The notes beneath the pieces are model-generated. The model was given only the letters and a program-made list of their open reading frames with translations. It did no database searches and had not been told where the DNA came from. Position numbers and translations under genes: made by a program. DNA of 64,000 nucleotides from Pyropia yezoensis (taxonomy: Eukaryota > Rhodophyta > Bangiophyceae > Bangiales > Bangiaceae), in assembly GCA_009829735.1 (NCBI GenBank), contig CM020618.1, positions 28,992,894 to 29,056,893 of the forward strand, in the 5' to 3' direction. Position 1 is the stretch's first letter. Every line of letters begins with the position of its first letter. This document shows positions 1 through 11,056 of the stretch, piece by piece.

Positions 1-1893
1 GGGGGCGGCCGGTACGCGTAGCAGCGGGTGCCAGAGGGGCACCTGCCTTGCCCCCCCCGCCCCCTTCCCCTCGCACACCACCCGCTGACCTTGCCTTGCC
101 CCCCTCCCCGCGCCATCTGCCATGCAGAGCACCGCGGGGGCAGCTGCCGCCCTCTTGGCCGCCCCCCCCCGCCCCCATTCCTTCCTTCCGCCATCCCCAC
201 GCACGCCTCTCCACCGCCACCAACGCTCCCGCCCTCTCAAGCCGCTCCCCCCTCCCGCTGCTCCCCCCCCTCCCGCCCTCTGTCCCTCTGTCCCTCTCTT
301 TCACCCGCCCGCCCTCCCTCCTTCTTCTCCCTCCCCTCCCCCCTCCCCTTCTGTCCCCTCCCCCCTCCCCCCTCCCCCGGCTCCCACCCCACCACTCTCC
401 ATTTCGGTTTGCCTCTCCCCCCCCCTCGCTCCCCCCACCAACACGCGCCCGTGCCGGCTAGCGTGCGCCCCCCGCCCCGCGCCGCTTGACGCGCCGCCGC
501 GGGCGGGGGCTCACCCCGGCCGGCCGGCTGGAGACACACGTGCCGCCGCTGCCGCGGCCGTCGGTCGGCGCAGCTGCCGCCCCGCGGACGGCGGGGGGGG
601 GGGGAGGGAGGGGGCGTGCGCTCGCCCCCCTACGCGTGTGCGCGGGATTGGCGGGGGGAGGAGGAGGACGAAGGGGGGGGGGGGGGTCCGCGCAGGAGGG
701 AGGGGGTGGGGGGAGGGGGGGGGGGGGGGGGGGGTAGCAGGTGTGTGGCTCGCGCCCCAGACACCAGGTGTTCAGCGGCGCCCTGGTCGCCCGGCGACCT
801 CAGCCGCTACCCCCCGCCGCCGCTGCTGCTGCGGAGCTGGCTCCAGCGCTGACGGCGACTGCCCCAGACACCAGGTGGCCAGCGGCGCCCTGGTCGCCCG
901 GCGACCTCGGCGGCTACCCCCCGCCGCCGCTGCTGCTGCGGTGGTGGCTCCTGCGCTGACGGCGACTGCGGCGGCTGTGGCAGCGGCGGCGGCTACCGCA
1001 GCGGCGGCGGCGTCAGCGGCGGCAGCAGCACTAGCAGCAGCAGCAGCAGCGGCGGCGGCGGCGGCAGCGGCGGCCAGCTGCGGGTGTCGCGACTACTCAA
1101 ACCGCCTGCCGACCGCGTCCCAGCCGGTGCCTCCTCCCTCACCACTACCGACACAACCTCCCCCCCCCCCCCCCCCCCCCCCCTACGACCACCGCCTCCC
1201 TTTCGCCGGCTTCCCCCGACCCCCCCGCACCTCCTGCTCCTCCTGCCTGTCACCCTCCGCCGTTGCTGCGGTCGTCGTTTGCGTTGCCCCCGCGGCTGCC
1301 GCTTGGCGGCTGCTGCCGCGGCGTTCCCCGCGGCACCACCCCCCTGACCGGACCCTGCCGGCGGCGCCCGGCGAGCCAGCGTGGCGGCGATCGCCACAGA
1401 CAACCTTCACACCCCCACCCCCCGCCTCTCCCGCTGGGGACGTTGGCCCCACGCCCCTGCCCCCACCCAACCATCCCCCCCCCCAGCCCACTCCCCACTT
1501 TTTGGGCACTTACTCCTCCCTTCCGCCACCTCTGCCCGTCGTACCGCCGGGCGCCGTCGCGGCCTGGCCACTTTGGCACCGCCGCTGCCGCCATCGCCAC
1601 CCGCTACCGGGCGGTCGGGCCGCCCCTACCTGCCACATTCGCGGCCGATGGGGTTGTACCGCGGCTCCATGGGCTGACGGGGGGGGCGCTGCGCAAGGCG
1701 GGGAGCCTCGCGCGCCCTGCCCTCCGACGCGGCCGTCGGCGCCCCCCCGGAGCGCCTCCGTCCCCAGTCGGATCAGCCTGGGCCACCGCCCCTTCCCTAT
1801 CAACACCACCCGCGACCCAGTCTTGGGGGAGGGAGCCGCCCGCATGCTGGTCGCCCCGCACGCTGGCGGTCTCGCTGCCTTCGTGGCGCTTCA
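1..1893. other. GC-rich low-complexity stretch, no gene resolved
   Basis: The stretch holds poly-C/poly-G runs, long C/T-rich blocks at about 60-460, and GCN trinucleotide repeats at about 960-1075. Two near-identical GC-rich segments occur around 760-850 and 865-960, each containing a 'cagacaccaggtg' core, so a local duplication is likely. A 591-codon open frame starting at ATG 122 crosses the stretch, but its product is Pro/Ala/Arg low-complexity with no domain. I treat it as compositional, although an upstream exon or 5' leader of the zinc-finger gene could lie here. Confidence 0.5.
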
Positions 1894-1978
1894 ATGACGC
1901 CTGCGCCAGGCCACGGGCAGGGTACCGCGGCAGACGGCGACGGCGGCCGGGGGCGGGGCGGTAGGCACCCGGCGGCAC

Positions 1979-2017
<39 letters not shown>

Positions 2018-3313
2018 GCAGCGGCGGCAGCAGTGGCGGCGGCAGTGGCGGCGGCGGTGGGATGGGCGGCGGCGGCAGCAGCAGCGGCGGCAGTGGTAGT
2101 AGGGGTGGCAGCATCGATGGAGACGGCGGTGGTGGGGGCGTCGGCGTCGGAAGCGGCAGCGGCGGCGGCGGTGGGGGCGGCGGCAGCGGCAGCGGCGGGG
2201 GTGGTGGTGGGGGTGGGGGTGGAGGTGGGGGTGGCAGTGGCGGGGGCAATGGCGGCGTGGCGAGCCGGCTGGCCAAGCCCCGACCGTCGGGGGGGCCCCG
2301 CTGCGAGGCGCCCACCGCGTTGACCGCGTGCCCCCGCCCCGGGTGTGGTAATACGTTCACGCGGGTGTCCAACCTCCGTGCGCATGCGCGCATCCACACG
2401 GGCGACGCGCCGTACGAGTGCAAAGAGGTGGGCTGCCGTGCGTTTTGCCGGCGCGTCGCGTGGGGAGGGGAGAGGGAGAGGACTGCAGGGGAAGCGGGGG
2501 GGCGGTGGCCGCGGCGGCGGCGGCGGGGCCGGGGTGGAGGGGAGGAGGGAGGGATGGAGAAGGGGGAGAGGGGAGAGGGTGTCTGGGGCATTGGACATGC
2601 CCCGCGAAAGCGGCAATCGGGTGCGTGCCCCGGCGACGGGGCTGCTCTGCTGGCGGGGCTCGTGCGCGCCATTTTTTTTTTTTTTTTTTCCGCACCGCCC
2701 GCCGTTTTTTGGCGGCTTGGGGGAAGGGGGCACGCGGTTTCCCCCACGGGGGGGAGGCGGGGGCTCGCCCGCCCGCTCCCCCCCCCCGCACACCCACGCC
2801 CTGGCTGGATGTACAGACGCACGCACTGGTCCCCCCGGCCGCCCTCCTTTTTTCTTGCGCACCCTGCTGGGACGCCCTTGACGTTGCCTTTCCCCCCCCA
2901 CAGAAAAGCGCTTCAAGTGGAAGTCGTGCATGGCCTCCCACCGGCGGACGCACCTCCGCCGCGCGGCGGCGGCGGCGGCCGCGCTGCCCGCCGCAGTGGG
3001 CACCACCGTGTGGATGGTCTTTGGCGTGCCCGCCACCGCCGTTGTGCCGCCGCTCCTGCCCCTGTCGCCGGGCCTGACGGCGGCGGCAGCGGCAGCGGCG
3101 GCGGCAGGGCCGCCGCCGCCGCCGCCGCCGCCGCCACGTCCGACGCCCTCGACGTGGGGGGGGGGCGCCACCCGATGGGGGGGCGGCAGAGGAGGCGGCG
3201 GCACGGCCGCATCGGCGGCGGCATCGGCGGCGGCCGAGACGGCGGCCGTCGCAGCGGCGGCAGCCGCAACCGACGCGGCAGCAGCAGCGGCGGCGGTATC
3301 GTCGGCGCGGTAG
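1894..3313 (+). CDS. C2H2 (TFIIIA-type) zinc-finger protein, two exons
   Basis: Exon 1 is 1894-2437 and exon 2 is 2904-3313, with an intron of 466 bases (donor gtgcgt, acceptor cccacag). The product is about 317 residues. After about 120 residues of Gly/Ser-rich low complexity comes a canonical finger, C-X4-C-X12-H-X3-H (CPRPGC...HARIH), then the linker TGDAPYE. The second finger is interrupted by the intron. Joining the exons restores C-X4-C-X12-H-X3-H exactly (CKEVGC before the intron, HRRTH after), which fixes the splice sites. The tail is Ala/Pro-rich. Two tandem fingers of this kind normally bind DNA in the nucleus as a transcription factor; the target is unknown. The intron carries an 18-base T run at 2672-2689. 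The start is the first ATG of the open frame. An upstream exon is possible, and the stop could be bypassed by a further intron because gtaggt follows it. Confidence 0.75.
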
Positions 3314-3378
3314 GTACCCCTTCGGCGCCGCCCGCCGGCCGCGGGGGGGGGGCCTCACGTGCCCCCCCCATCCCGCAG

Positions 3379-3640
3379 GCAGCTGGCCAGGGATACCCTA
3401 GGCACCGAGTGGTGCCGGCAGCCTCACCCGCCCCCCGCCCCCCCACCGCAACGCGCCAGTAGTATTGCCGGCACCTCGTGGTGCCCGCAGCGTCACCTGC
3501 CGCCCTGCCCCCCCCGCAACTCGCCAGGGATACCGCCGGCACATCGTGGTGCCGGCGGCCTCACCTGCCCCCCTCCTCCCCCTGCAGCTCGCCAGGGACA
3601 CCACCGGCACCTCGTGATGCCGCCAGCCTCAGCAGCCTCC
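3379..3640. repeat. Minisatellite, four copies of about 68 bp
   Basis: Four imperfect tandem copies begin at about 3379, 3448, 3516 and 3584. Each has the core 'cgccagggatacc', then 'ggcacctcgtggtgccggc', then a 'cctcacctgcccccc' C-rich spacer. Each unit contains a small palindrome (ggcac...gtgcc). It lies just 3' of the zinc-finger coding region. Confidence 0.8.
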
Positions 3641-4030
3641 ACGCCGCCCGCCGGCCGCGGCCGCTGACGCCGCCACTCCAGTAGCTCTGCCCTGCTGAGC
3701 GAGCCAACCTCGTCGCTCGGAAAACCGCTGAGACGCGCAACGGGGCGAACACCGGCCACCAACCGCCTCCACGGCGGCAGGTGACTGAAACGATTCCAAA
3801 AAGGTGGCCGGGCATCAGGGGATCAAATGGTTCTGCTCAGACGTGAGAGAGCCCTCCTGACCTTCTATTGGCTCCAGGATAGTAAGTGCCTCATTTAGTA
3901 GAATTATTATTACATTTGCACACTGGCACACCCCGCGCTGCACTGTGCTGACGGACACGAAGAAGAAAGACGTTGCCCCTCCCGTGCGAACCAAGTCGGA
4001 GCGCATGCGTCAGATGAGCAAGTGGAACGT
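3641..4030. other. Intergenic, no gene seen
   Basis: Between the minisatellite and the retrotransposon. Base composition becomes ordinary and in places AT-rich around 3890-3920. I see no coding signal. The last five bases (aacgt, 4026-4030) are the 5' copy of the retrotransposon target-site duplication. Confidence 0.6.
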
Positions 4031-4393
4031 TGTAGCAATATGGTTGGCCGTATTGTGACCCTAATATTAGGGGGGCTACTTCTAATCCTTAACTTTCAAT
4101 TTGAGAGTCCGTACTGGTCACGGTATCTATAAGCTACGTATGACCAGAGGGACTTGCATCTTGGGGTGGAGGGTAGTTAGTAGTGTCTCCGAGGGTTTAT
4201 AACGAGGGGGCCGGTGGCGAATCCACCGCCGGCCAAGGTAGAACAACAAACCCCTCCCATTTGGGCTCCCATCTTGGTCCCGTGGCTTGCGCTCCAAGGA
4301 CAGCAACCTTGGCCTCCCGGTGACGTTGGTGCCGATCCCCCTTGGTGAGTGTTCCCTGAGAGTGGACGTGCGACGGATTCCTATTGTGCTACA
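4031..4393 (+). repeat. 5' LTR
   Basis: Begins TG and ends CA, as LTRs do. It matches 14493-14856 along its whole length apart from a G-run length difference near 4070 and one base in the tataagctacg region. Immediately preceded by aacgt, the target duplication. Confidence 0.95.
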
Positions 4394-4611
4394 TTGGTGG
4401 AGCAGCAGGGGACGGGTTTCCGTCACCCTTGTGGTGACGCCGTCTTCGGCCCTGGCACACGGATAGGGATCTGGTCCTTTTCTTGTACTCGTGGTGTTGC
4501 GACCTGATCGATTGTGTTGAGTTTTTACCTTTGACTGTGATCTACTGTACTCTCACCAATCTACCCCCTCGCTCTCTTGTTCGTGGTGATTGATACGTCG
4601 GTTGACTGATT
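4394..4611 (+). promoter_or_regulatory. Retrotransposon leader with probable primer-binding site
   Basis: The internal region begins directly after the 5' LTR with ttggtggagcagcagggg. The TGG at 4395 is where a tRNA CCA 3' end would pair, so the primer-binding site is expected here. The match loosely resembles the complement of an initiator tRNA-Met 3' end, but I cannot assign the tRNA. The rest is untranslated leader up to the gag-like ATG at 4612. Confidence 0.5.
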
Positions 4612-6801
4612 GTGACCATGTCTACCCAAGAGACGGGGAACGTTCAAGATGACGGATCGGCGTCGACGCCGACCCCGGAGGTGACTACGGGAACCGGGAT
4701 CGGGAACCCGATCGATAACATTGAGACGCCAATGCTTTCCGGTGCCGGATCGACGTTTGGCACGGCTCGGACGGCAGGAGGCGGGGGCCCGCCTCAACTG
4801 TCGTCGACCGACCTCACTCCGCCGCCTCCTTCACCAGGGGATTCCCTGATGGCATCATTGGCCCGCATCGAGGCCCGGTTTTCCGGGCTCGACGCCCGTC
4901 AAGATCGGACGGAGGACGCAATGGCAGTGTTGATGTCAACACGGCACACGACGGGACCCCGTCGTGTTCCTCCCACACCGGTACGGTTCGAACCGGCCGG
5001 ACTACTTTCGGAGTCCACCAGGGTCAATCCCGGGGTTGCTACTCCTGGACAACCCCCGGACACAATGGGGTATGGGTCCGACTCGTCGGCAGAGTTGGAA
5101 CGGAGTCACACGGTGCGATACGCTCGGAGCACCCGAAGCGGGCTCCGCGGACACGACCCGGCAGATACGTACGCCGGGGGAGAGTCGGTTATTGGGGGAG
5201 GGGGTACCCTCTCGCAGTACCCCCACGACGAAGGAGGCCCGGCAACTCGGGTTCCCGAGGTGCCGACGCCTGAAGTACCATCTTCAGTGGTGGAAGCTAT
5301 GACCGCGCAGGTAACTGCGAGCCTACTGAAGCGGATGGAGTCCGATGAGTTCGCTCATCAACTGGCTAAGCGACTGGATATCCAGGACGCTGACACGGAG
5401 ATCGTCAACGAGGTCTTCCGGTCGGTTCTTACTCCGGAACGTTATCGTTTGGAGGACCGCTCTACCACCGTATCGGAATCGATGCGTAATACGTCGCATC
5501 GGGCGATCCGCTCTATGCAGACCCTTATGAAGGGAGTCCCTATGTTCGGGGGGCCGAACGGACGCCCGTTGGCAGTCATCGGCTTCTTGACTAGCTTCAA
5601 GGCAGCCGCAGACAAGGCGCTCGTTAACGAGGGGCTGGCTCTGGAGATCCTCCCGTTCTTTGTTGATGAACGGGTGCGAGGCATTCTTCGCCAGGCATCC
5701 CCGATGCCGGGAATGAGGGTCGCGGCCACCCCCATGGATTACCGTGGGATATTGAAGGAGCTGCTGAGCAGCTACCTCAGTGAGGACAAGTGCGAGGACC
5801 ACTATCGGGCCCTTCGCACTGCCACCGCCCAGTCCTGGGAGGATGAGGAGATGTTTGGACGCCGGATCCAAGAGCTCGACTACGAGCTGGGGAAGCTCCT
5901 CGGAGAAGGGGAGCTACGGGCCATCCTGTTCGCAGGAGTACCCAACTACGTGCGGATATCCGCACGGGGCGCCAACACGGCACGGACGAACTTCAGTCGA
6001 CTGATGCATATGTGCAAGTCCCTAGGGGACGCCTACCGGGTTCTACACCCGGAGTGTGCCTTGGCCCCGAAGCCCAAGGGTGAGGGAGGCAAGCCCAGTC
6101 TTACCCCGGTACCGAGGCAAGAGAAGGTGGAACGTAAGGCCGCACCAGTACTGGTGGCGACCGAACATACCCCTATGGGTGAGGGTGACCCTCTAGTCGA
6201 CCAACAGGGCCACCTGTTGCTACCGGCGACGCCGGTGATTGATGAACAAGGTACGGTAGCGTACATCGCCCCGGCTGGAACCCAGTTCCAGGTCAACGAA
6301 GGAACGGGACGGCGCGTCCCGTATGTGCGGACTACGGGGTACTCCCCGGTGACGGGTAACCCTCACCAACCCTTGCCAACATGGGCGGTGCGCACGGAGG
6401 CACCCCCGCAGATTGCGGGCCGACCCAACCGGTTGGGGGAGTCCATGTTCCGGTTGACCCAAGGACCCAAGGCCTACCAGGGAGCAGGCACTCGGGCGCC
6501 CGAGGGAGGCAACCGTAGCTACGGGGCTACCCCGATGCGACCTCAAGGGGGGACCGGCACGTCCGGATGTATGTTGTGTGGGGATCCCCAGCACTGGGTG
6601 TCTTCCTGCCCACTCATCCCCGAGGAGTCTCGGCGGGCAGCGGCGCAACGCAAGGCATCCACCGGGGGGTATCCCCCCCGAGCACCCGGACCCGCACCGG
6701 GTAGGCAGCCAGCTCCAGGTGGAGTACTGGCCGTCGAGGGGGCACCTCCTCAGCCGGATGTCCCGGCGGACAGCACCCTACCAAGGGCGGGAAACGAGTA
6801 A
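4612..6801 (+). CDS. Gag-like structural polyprotein with CCHC zinc knuckle
   Basis: A 729-codon frame opening with ATG after the leader. The first third is Thr/Pro/Gly-rich. The middle (about residues 225-500) is a helical-looking capsid-like region. Near the C terminus (about residue 650) is a zinc knuckle, C-X2-C-X4-H-X4-C (CMLCGDPQHWVSSC), the usual nucleic-acid-binding motif of retrotransposon Gag. The tail is Pro/Ala-rich. Gag assembles the particle that packages element RNA. It sits directly before pol with only a few bases between the two frames, which are in different registers. Confidence 0.85.
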   Translation: MTMSTQETGNVQDDGSASTPTPEVTTGTGIGNPIDNIETPMLSGAGSTFGTARTAGGGGPPQLSSTDLTPPPPSPGDSLMASLARIEARFSGLDARQDRTEDAMAVLMSTRHTTGPRRVPPTPVRFEPAGLLSESTRVNPGVATPGQPPDTMGYGSDSSAELERSHTVRYARSTRSGLRGHDPADTYAGGESVIGGGGTLSQYPHDEGGPATRVPEVPTPEVPSSVVEAMTAQVTASLLKRMESDEFAHQLAKRLDIQDADTEIVNEVFRSVLTPERYRLEDRSTTVSESMRNTSHRAIRSMQTLMKGVPMFGGPNGRPLAVIGFLTSFKAAADKALVNEGLALEILPFFVDERVRGILRQASPMPGMRVAATPMDYRGILKELLSSYLSEDKCEDHYRALRTATAQSWEDEEMFGRRIQELDYELGKLLGEGELRAILFAGVPNYVRISARGANTARTNFSRLMHMCKSLGDAYRVLHPECALAPKPKGEGGKPSLTPVPRQEKVERKAAPVLVATEHTPMGEGDPLVDQQGHLLLPATPVIDEQGTVAYIAPAGTQFQVNEGTGRRVPYVRTTGYSPVTGNPHQPLPTWAVRTEAPPQIAGRPNRLGESMFRLTQGPKAYQGAGTRAPEGGNRSYGATPMRPQGGTGTSGCMLCGDPQHWVSSCPLIPEESRRAAAQRKASTGGYPPRAPGPAPGRQPAPGGVLAVEGAPPQPDVPADSTLPRAGNE

Positions 6802-6809
6802 GAGGAAGG

Positions 6810-9800
6810 ATGACCGGGGGGCGCTGGGGTCACCGAAGCAAGCCACCCCGGAGTACCGCGGGGAAAGCCCCACGGAGAGCGCGGTTGAGCCGACGCCGCA
6901 TCAACCCCCGGGTACACCTTCCGGCCCCGACGACACGGCGTCAGGGGATTGATGACCAACCTCCGAGGTTGGGAGGAGAGGACGGGAAGCCCCTTCACGT
7001 TGAACCAGACAAGGGCCCTGTTCAGGATGCCCGAGCTACACCGGATATCGGTGTAGGACATGTGTTGTTTACCTTGGAGAACTTCAAGGTATCAGCCACA
7101 CTGGGGGTTGACCCCCAGTCGACACGATCGTACTACCCTGTACTGGACACAGGGGCTGGACCCAACCTTATCCGGAAGGATACCCTCCCGGACAAGTGGC
7201 TTCCACGAGTCAGAGTGACTCGGGGACCCACCATCAAGGACGCGAATGGTCGACTCATTCGTACGACCGCAGCGATGTCGCTGCAGGTTACCATCGGGGA
7301 TCTCACCACGGAAGTTGACTTCCTGGTATGTGAAACGCTATCGGTGCCCTGCATACTGGGGTGCACCTTCATCAACGTTCACGTTGATGCAATCCGGCCA
7401 GGCCGGAGGACCGTCGAGCTTCAAGAAGCCGACGGGACGAAGCGAGGACACACGGCTATCGTCAGGGACCTGACGCTACAAGGAAGCCACGTTAACGTGG
7501 CTGAGGTGTACGCAAGCGTCGAGCCGAAGACACTTCGGTTGGCCAAGCGAACTCGCTTTGAGCCGTTGTCAGAGACAGTCCTCCCGGTTAACTGCGACCT
7601 CGCAGGCATCTGCAGAGTCCAGTCCAACCTACGGACGTACAAGCGCCATGGGTTGACCATGGCCAACGGTCTCATAGACCTTCCAGCAGGAGGGTCGTCC
7701 CTCCTAGTGATGGCGAACTACCGCCGTAAGGCAGTCACCCTCCCGAAGGGAACTATCCTCGGGATTGCCGAACTCTACGAAGGAGATATCCTTACCCCTG
7801 ATAAGGAAGGTCAAGTGGAACCACTTGAAGTACTGGCGGTCGCCGAGACCACCGAGCGACAGCAACCCGATGACGGGAAGCCTAACCCATCGGCGGCTCC
7901 GGCGGACCTGCCGCCAAAGGACCAAGAGGCCTTGAAGGCACTGGCCGAGGCTGACCTCGACCACCTTCCCCCTTCGGTAGCCGAAGGGGTACGACGGATG
8001 CTAAGAAAGCATGACGTTATGTGGACAGGCGGGGCCTTGGGGACCATTGGGGCAACCCATCATCGTATAGACCTGGTACCAGGCGCACGACCCGCCCGCT
8101 CACAACCGCACCGAGCGGGACCTATGCAACGAGAGATCGTTGATGGAGAAGTGAAGAGGATGAGTGAAGCTAAGGTGATCCGACCTTCGATGTCGGAATG
8201 GGGTGCCCCAGTCGTTATTGTGCCGAAGAAGGATCAAACCCCTCGGTTTTGCATCGATTATCGACGCCTCAACTTGGTTACCAAGAAGGACTCATACCCT
8301 TTACCAAGGATGGATGAATGCATCGACTCCCTGGGGGAGGCTACGGTGTTTACCACCATCGACTGCAATGCCGGATACTGGCAGATCCCGGTGGCGGACG
8401 AGGATATCCCCAAGACGGCATTCGTCTGTCACAGTGGAGTGTACGAGTTCCTAAGGATGCCCTTCGGATTGTCCAACGCCCCCGCTACATTCCAGCGGGC
8501 TATCGACATCATACTGTCTGGGGTGAAGTGGCGTAACTGCCTAGTGTACCTCGATGACGTCATCGTCTTCTCGCGTAACATGGATGACCATGTACAACAT
8601 GTTGACGAGGTACCCACCCTCTTGAGGAACGCCGGGGTAACCCTGCGTCTGAAGAAGTGCGCCTTCTTCCAACAGACGGTCGAATATCTGGGCCACCAGA
8701 TAACCCCTGGTAAACTAGGGGTACTCGAAGCCAATACCCGGGCACTCCGGGATGCCCGGTTCCCTAACACCCAGACGCAGCTCAAGAGCTTCCTGGGAAT
8801 GTGCAATGTATACCGACGGTTCGTCAAGGACTTCGCTCGGATAGCTAAACCGTTAACGGTTCTTACGAGCAGTACCTTACCCAAGGTACTCCAACCCCCT
8901 TCGCCTAGCGAAGAGGAGGCATTCGAGTCGCTGAAGCGAGCCCTACTAGCCCCACCCGTCCTTGCGTTACCGCATAGACGGGGTACCTTCGTCATCGATG
9001 TCGATGCGTGTGATACACAAGTGGGATGCACCCTGTTACAGGGAGAGACGTTGATCGGTACCGATAACGTTATCCCGGACCTACGTCCGGTAGGGTACTT
9101 CAGCCGGACACTCAACCCGGCTGAGCGGAACTATAGTGCCACCGAGCGTGAATGCCTCGGAGTTATATGGGCAGTGCAACTGCTCCGTCCATACCTGGAG
9201 GGCTCCAGGTTCATCGTGAGGTCCGACCACGAACCCCTACGATGGCTCCTCAACCTTGGTGACAAGGATTCCGATAGCCATGGGAGGCTAGCCCGATGGA
9301 GGCTGAAGATGGCCGAGCACGACTACCGCACGGTGTATAAGGCTGGGTCAACCCACCACCTCGGAGACGCGTTGTCTCGACTCGACACCCCGAGCGGGGA
9401 TACCCGCCCGGTGGACGAGGACATCCCGGTAGTACCGGTGTGCATGGTGGGTAATGCTACCCAGGGTATGGCTGACCATACCATGGCACACCTTGCGTGC
9501 CCATTGACCCTCGCGGACTTCCGCGAGGCACAGGCCAACGACGATGACTGTAGACGTCATCGTGCTAACCTCCTGGCCGGTACGGCCGGCATCTTCTCCG
9601 AGAACGAAGACGGACTCATATACCGGCGGGCACCCGCCGATGGACGACATCAAGTCGTGGTTCCCGTGTCCTTACGGCAAGCCGTCATGGAACGAGAACA
9701 TGAGAACCCTACAGCCGGACACCCGGGGGGTTCACGTATGTTCGCAGCAATGCCAAGGTTCTTCTACTGGCCAGCAATGGCCGTCGACGTGGTCGACCAC

Positions 9801-10976
9801 GTAAGGGGATGCCACCCCTGTGCACGTAACCGCATGAGTCTACATAGGCAGGCGTCTGCCATGAAGCTATTCCCACCTGATGGGCCCAACGAGCAAGTCG
9901 CTATCGACATACTCGGGCCACTTCCGATAACGGAAGAAGGGAACAGGTACATCCTGGTCATGTCTGACCGCTTCACTAAGCTGTCAAGAGCGGCAGCCAT
10001 CCCGAATGATACGGCATACACGATCATGAACGCAGTGGTTGACCACTGGATCAGTGCATACGGAGTCATGAAGCAACTCCTCTCCGATAACGGAGCAAAC
10101 CTTACGTCGGCATTCTGCACGAAGGTCCTGGGCATGTTCGGTATCGAACCACGTCGGGCATCCGACTACCACCCGCAGTCCAACGGGCAGGTGGAGCGGT
10201 TCAACCGCACCATCGTAAAGATGCTACAGTGCTACGTGGCCGAGCACACGAACACTTGGGACAGGCTTCTGTCCGTACTCACCCTGGCATACAATGCCAG
10301 GCCACATCGGAGCACAAACATTGCTCCGCTGGAGTGGGTCATGCCACTAGGCGTCGGTAACCTGACGCTGCCACCCGGCAGGTGCACTCGGTATGATACA
10401 CCGAAGGGCCGACCCGCCGAACGCATCCACCTAGCTTGGTTGGCCAAGCTATCGTGGATGATTCCTAAGCTCAAGGGTGCCCTTGACAGAACACAACTTC
10501 GGTATAAGAAGAACTTCGACGCCCGACTACGGGTGCGCAACGCAACCCTGGTAACAGGTGACTGGGTCTTTATCAGACACCAGAAGTTCCGAGGGAACAA
10601 GCTTATGCAACCGGTCAAGGGACCGTACCAGATCCTCCACAGAGATGACCACTCTGTTATCTTACACTCCGATACGGAGATCCAACGCATCAGTATGAAT
10701 GATGTCACACCTGCTCCGAAGCCGGAACAGCCTCAGCCGGTACCGGCTGGGTTGCTACATGAAGCTCTTACAACCCACCGGTCGGATGACCCGGTGGGAC
10801 CGGATGGGATTCCATACCAAGTAGAGAGCGTGGTCGGACACACCGACCCGGACATACCAGGACCCTGGTACGTCAAGGTTATGTGGGTCGGATACGACTC
10901 ACCCACCTGGGAACAGGCGGCGAATATACCCCGCCAACTCCTCATGCCGTACATGAGGCGACGACGCCTACTGTAA
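6810..10976 (+). CDS. Pol polyprotein: protease, reverse transcriptase, RNase H, integrase, chromodomain
   Basis: A 1,388-codon frame. In order: aspartic protease (VLDTGAG, about residue 110); reverse transcriptase with YLDDV catalytic motif (about residue 585); RNase H starting near VIDVDACD (about residue 730); integrase with an HHCC-type zinc region (HPGG...CHPCA, about residues 970-1010) and a DDE core, followed by a GPY/F-like segment (GPYQIL); and a C-terminal chromodomain (YQVESVVG...WYVKVMWVGYDSPTWEQ). This is the standard chromovirus order. Chromodomains in this lineage steer insertion by binding chromatin marks. The ATG lies a few bases after the gag stop, so expression by re-initiation or another read-through mechanism known in the family is possible. 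Confidence 0.92.
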   Translation: MTGGRWGHRSKPPRSTAGKAPRRARLSRRRINPRVHLPAPTTRRQGIDDQPPRLGGEDGKPLHVEPDKGPVQDARATPDIGVGHVLFTLENFKVSATLGVDPQSTRSYYPVLDTGAGPNLIRKDTLPDKWLPRVRVTRGPTIKDANGRLIRTTAAMSLQVTIGDLTTEVDFLVCETLSVPCILGCTFINVHVDAIRPGRRTVELQEADGTKRGHTAIVRDLTLQGSHVNVAEVYASVEPKTLRLAKRTRFEPLSETVLPVNCDLAGICRVQSNLRTYKRHGLTMANGLIDLPAGGSSLLVMANYRRKAVTLPKGTILGIAELYEGDILTPDKEGQVEPLEVLAVAETTERQQPDDGKPNPSAAPADLPPKDQEALKALAEADLDHLPPSVAEGVRRMLRKHDVMWTGGALGTIGATHHRIDLVPGARPARSQPHRAGPMQREIVDGEVKRMSEAKVIRPSMSEWGAPVVIVPKKDQTPRFCIDYRRLNLVTKKDSYPLPRMDECIDSLGEATVFTTIDCNAGYWQIPVADEDIPKTAFVCHSGVYEFLRMPFGLSNAPATFQRAIDIILSGVKWRNCLVYLDDVIVFSRNMDDHVQHVDEVPTLLRNAGVTLRLKKCAFFQQTVEYLGHQITPGKLGVLEANTRALRDARFPNTQTQLKSFLGMCNVYRRFVKDFARIAKPLTVLTSSTLPKVLQPPSPSEEEAFESLKRALLAPPVLALPHRRGTFVIDVDACDTQVGCTLLQGETLIGTDNVIPDLRPVGYFSRTLNPAERNYSATERECLGVIWAVQLLRPYLEGSRFIVRSDHEPLRWLLNLGDKDSDSHGRLARWRLKMAEHDYRTVYKAGSTHHLGDALSRLDTPSGDTRPVDEDIPVVPVCMVGNATQGMADHTMAHLACPLTLADFREAQANDDDCRRHRANLLAGTAGIFSENEDGLIYRRAPADGRHQVVVPVSLRQAVMEREHENPTAGHPGGSRMFAAMPRFFYWPAMAVDVVDHVRGCHPCARNRMSLHRQASAMKLFPPDGPNEQVAIDILGPLPITEEGNRYILVMSDRFTKLSRAAAIPNDTAYTIMNAVVDHWISAYGVMKQLLSDNGANLTSAFCTKVLGMFGIEPRRASDYHPQSNGQVERFNRTIVKMLQCYVAEHTNTWDRLLSVLTLAYNARPHRSTNIAPLEWVMPLGVGNLTLPPGRCTRYDTPKGRPAERIHLAWLAKLSWMIPKLKGALDRTQLRYKKNFDARLRVRNATLVTGDWVFIRHQKFRGNKLMQPVKGPYQILHRDDHSVILHSDTEIQRISMNDVTPAPKPEQPQPVPAGLLHEALTTHRSDDPVGPDGIPYQVESVVGHTDPDIPGPWYVKVMWVGYDSPTWEQAANIPRQLLMPYMRRRRLL

Positions 10977-11056
10977 CAACCCAACCGACACCGACTTCGG
11001 CTGTTGGGGGGTGAGGCTTATACCTACTAAGTAGGGTGTGACATGGTCACGGCAGA

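Noticed and set aside
122-1897. 591-codon plus-strand open frame
   Set aside because: Starts with ATG but the product is Pro/Ala/Arg low complexity, open because of GC content. No domain and no conserved-looking segment.
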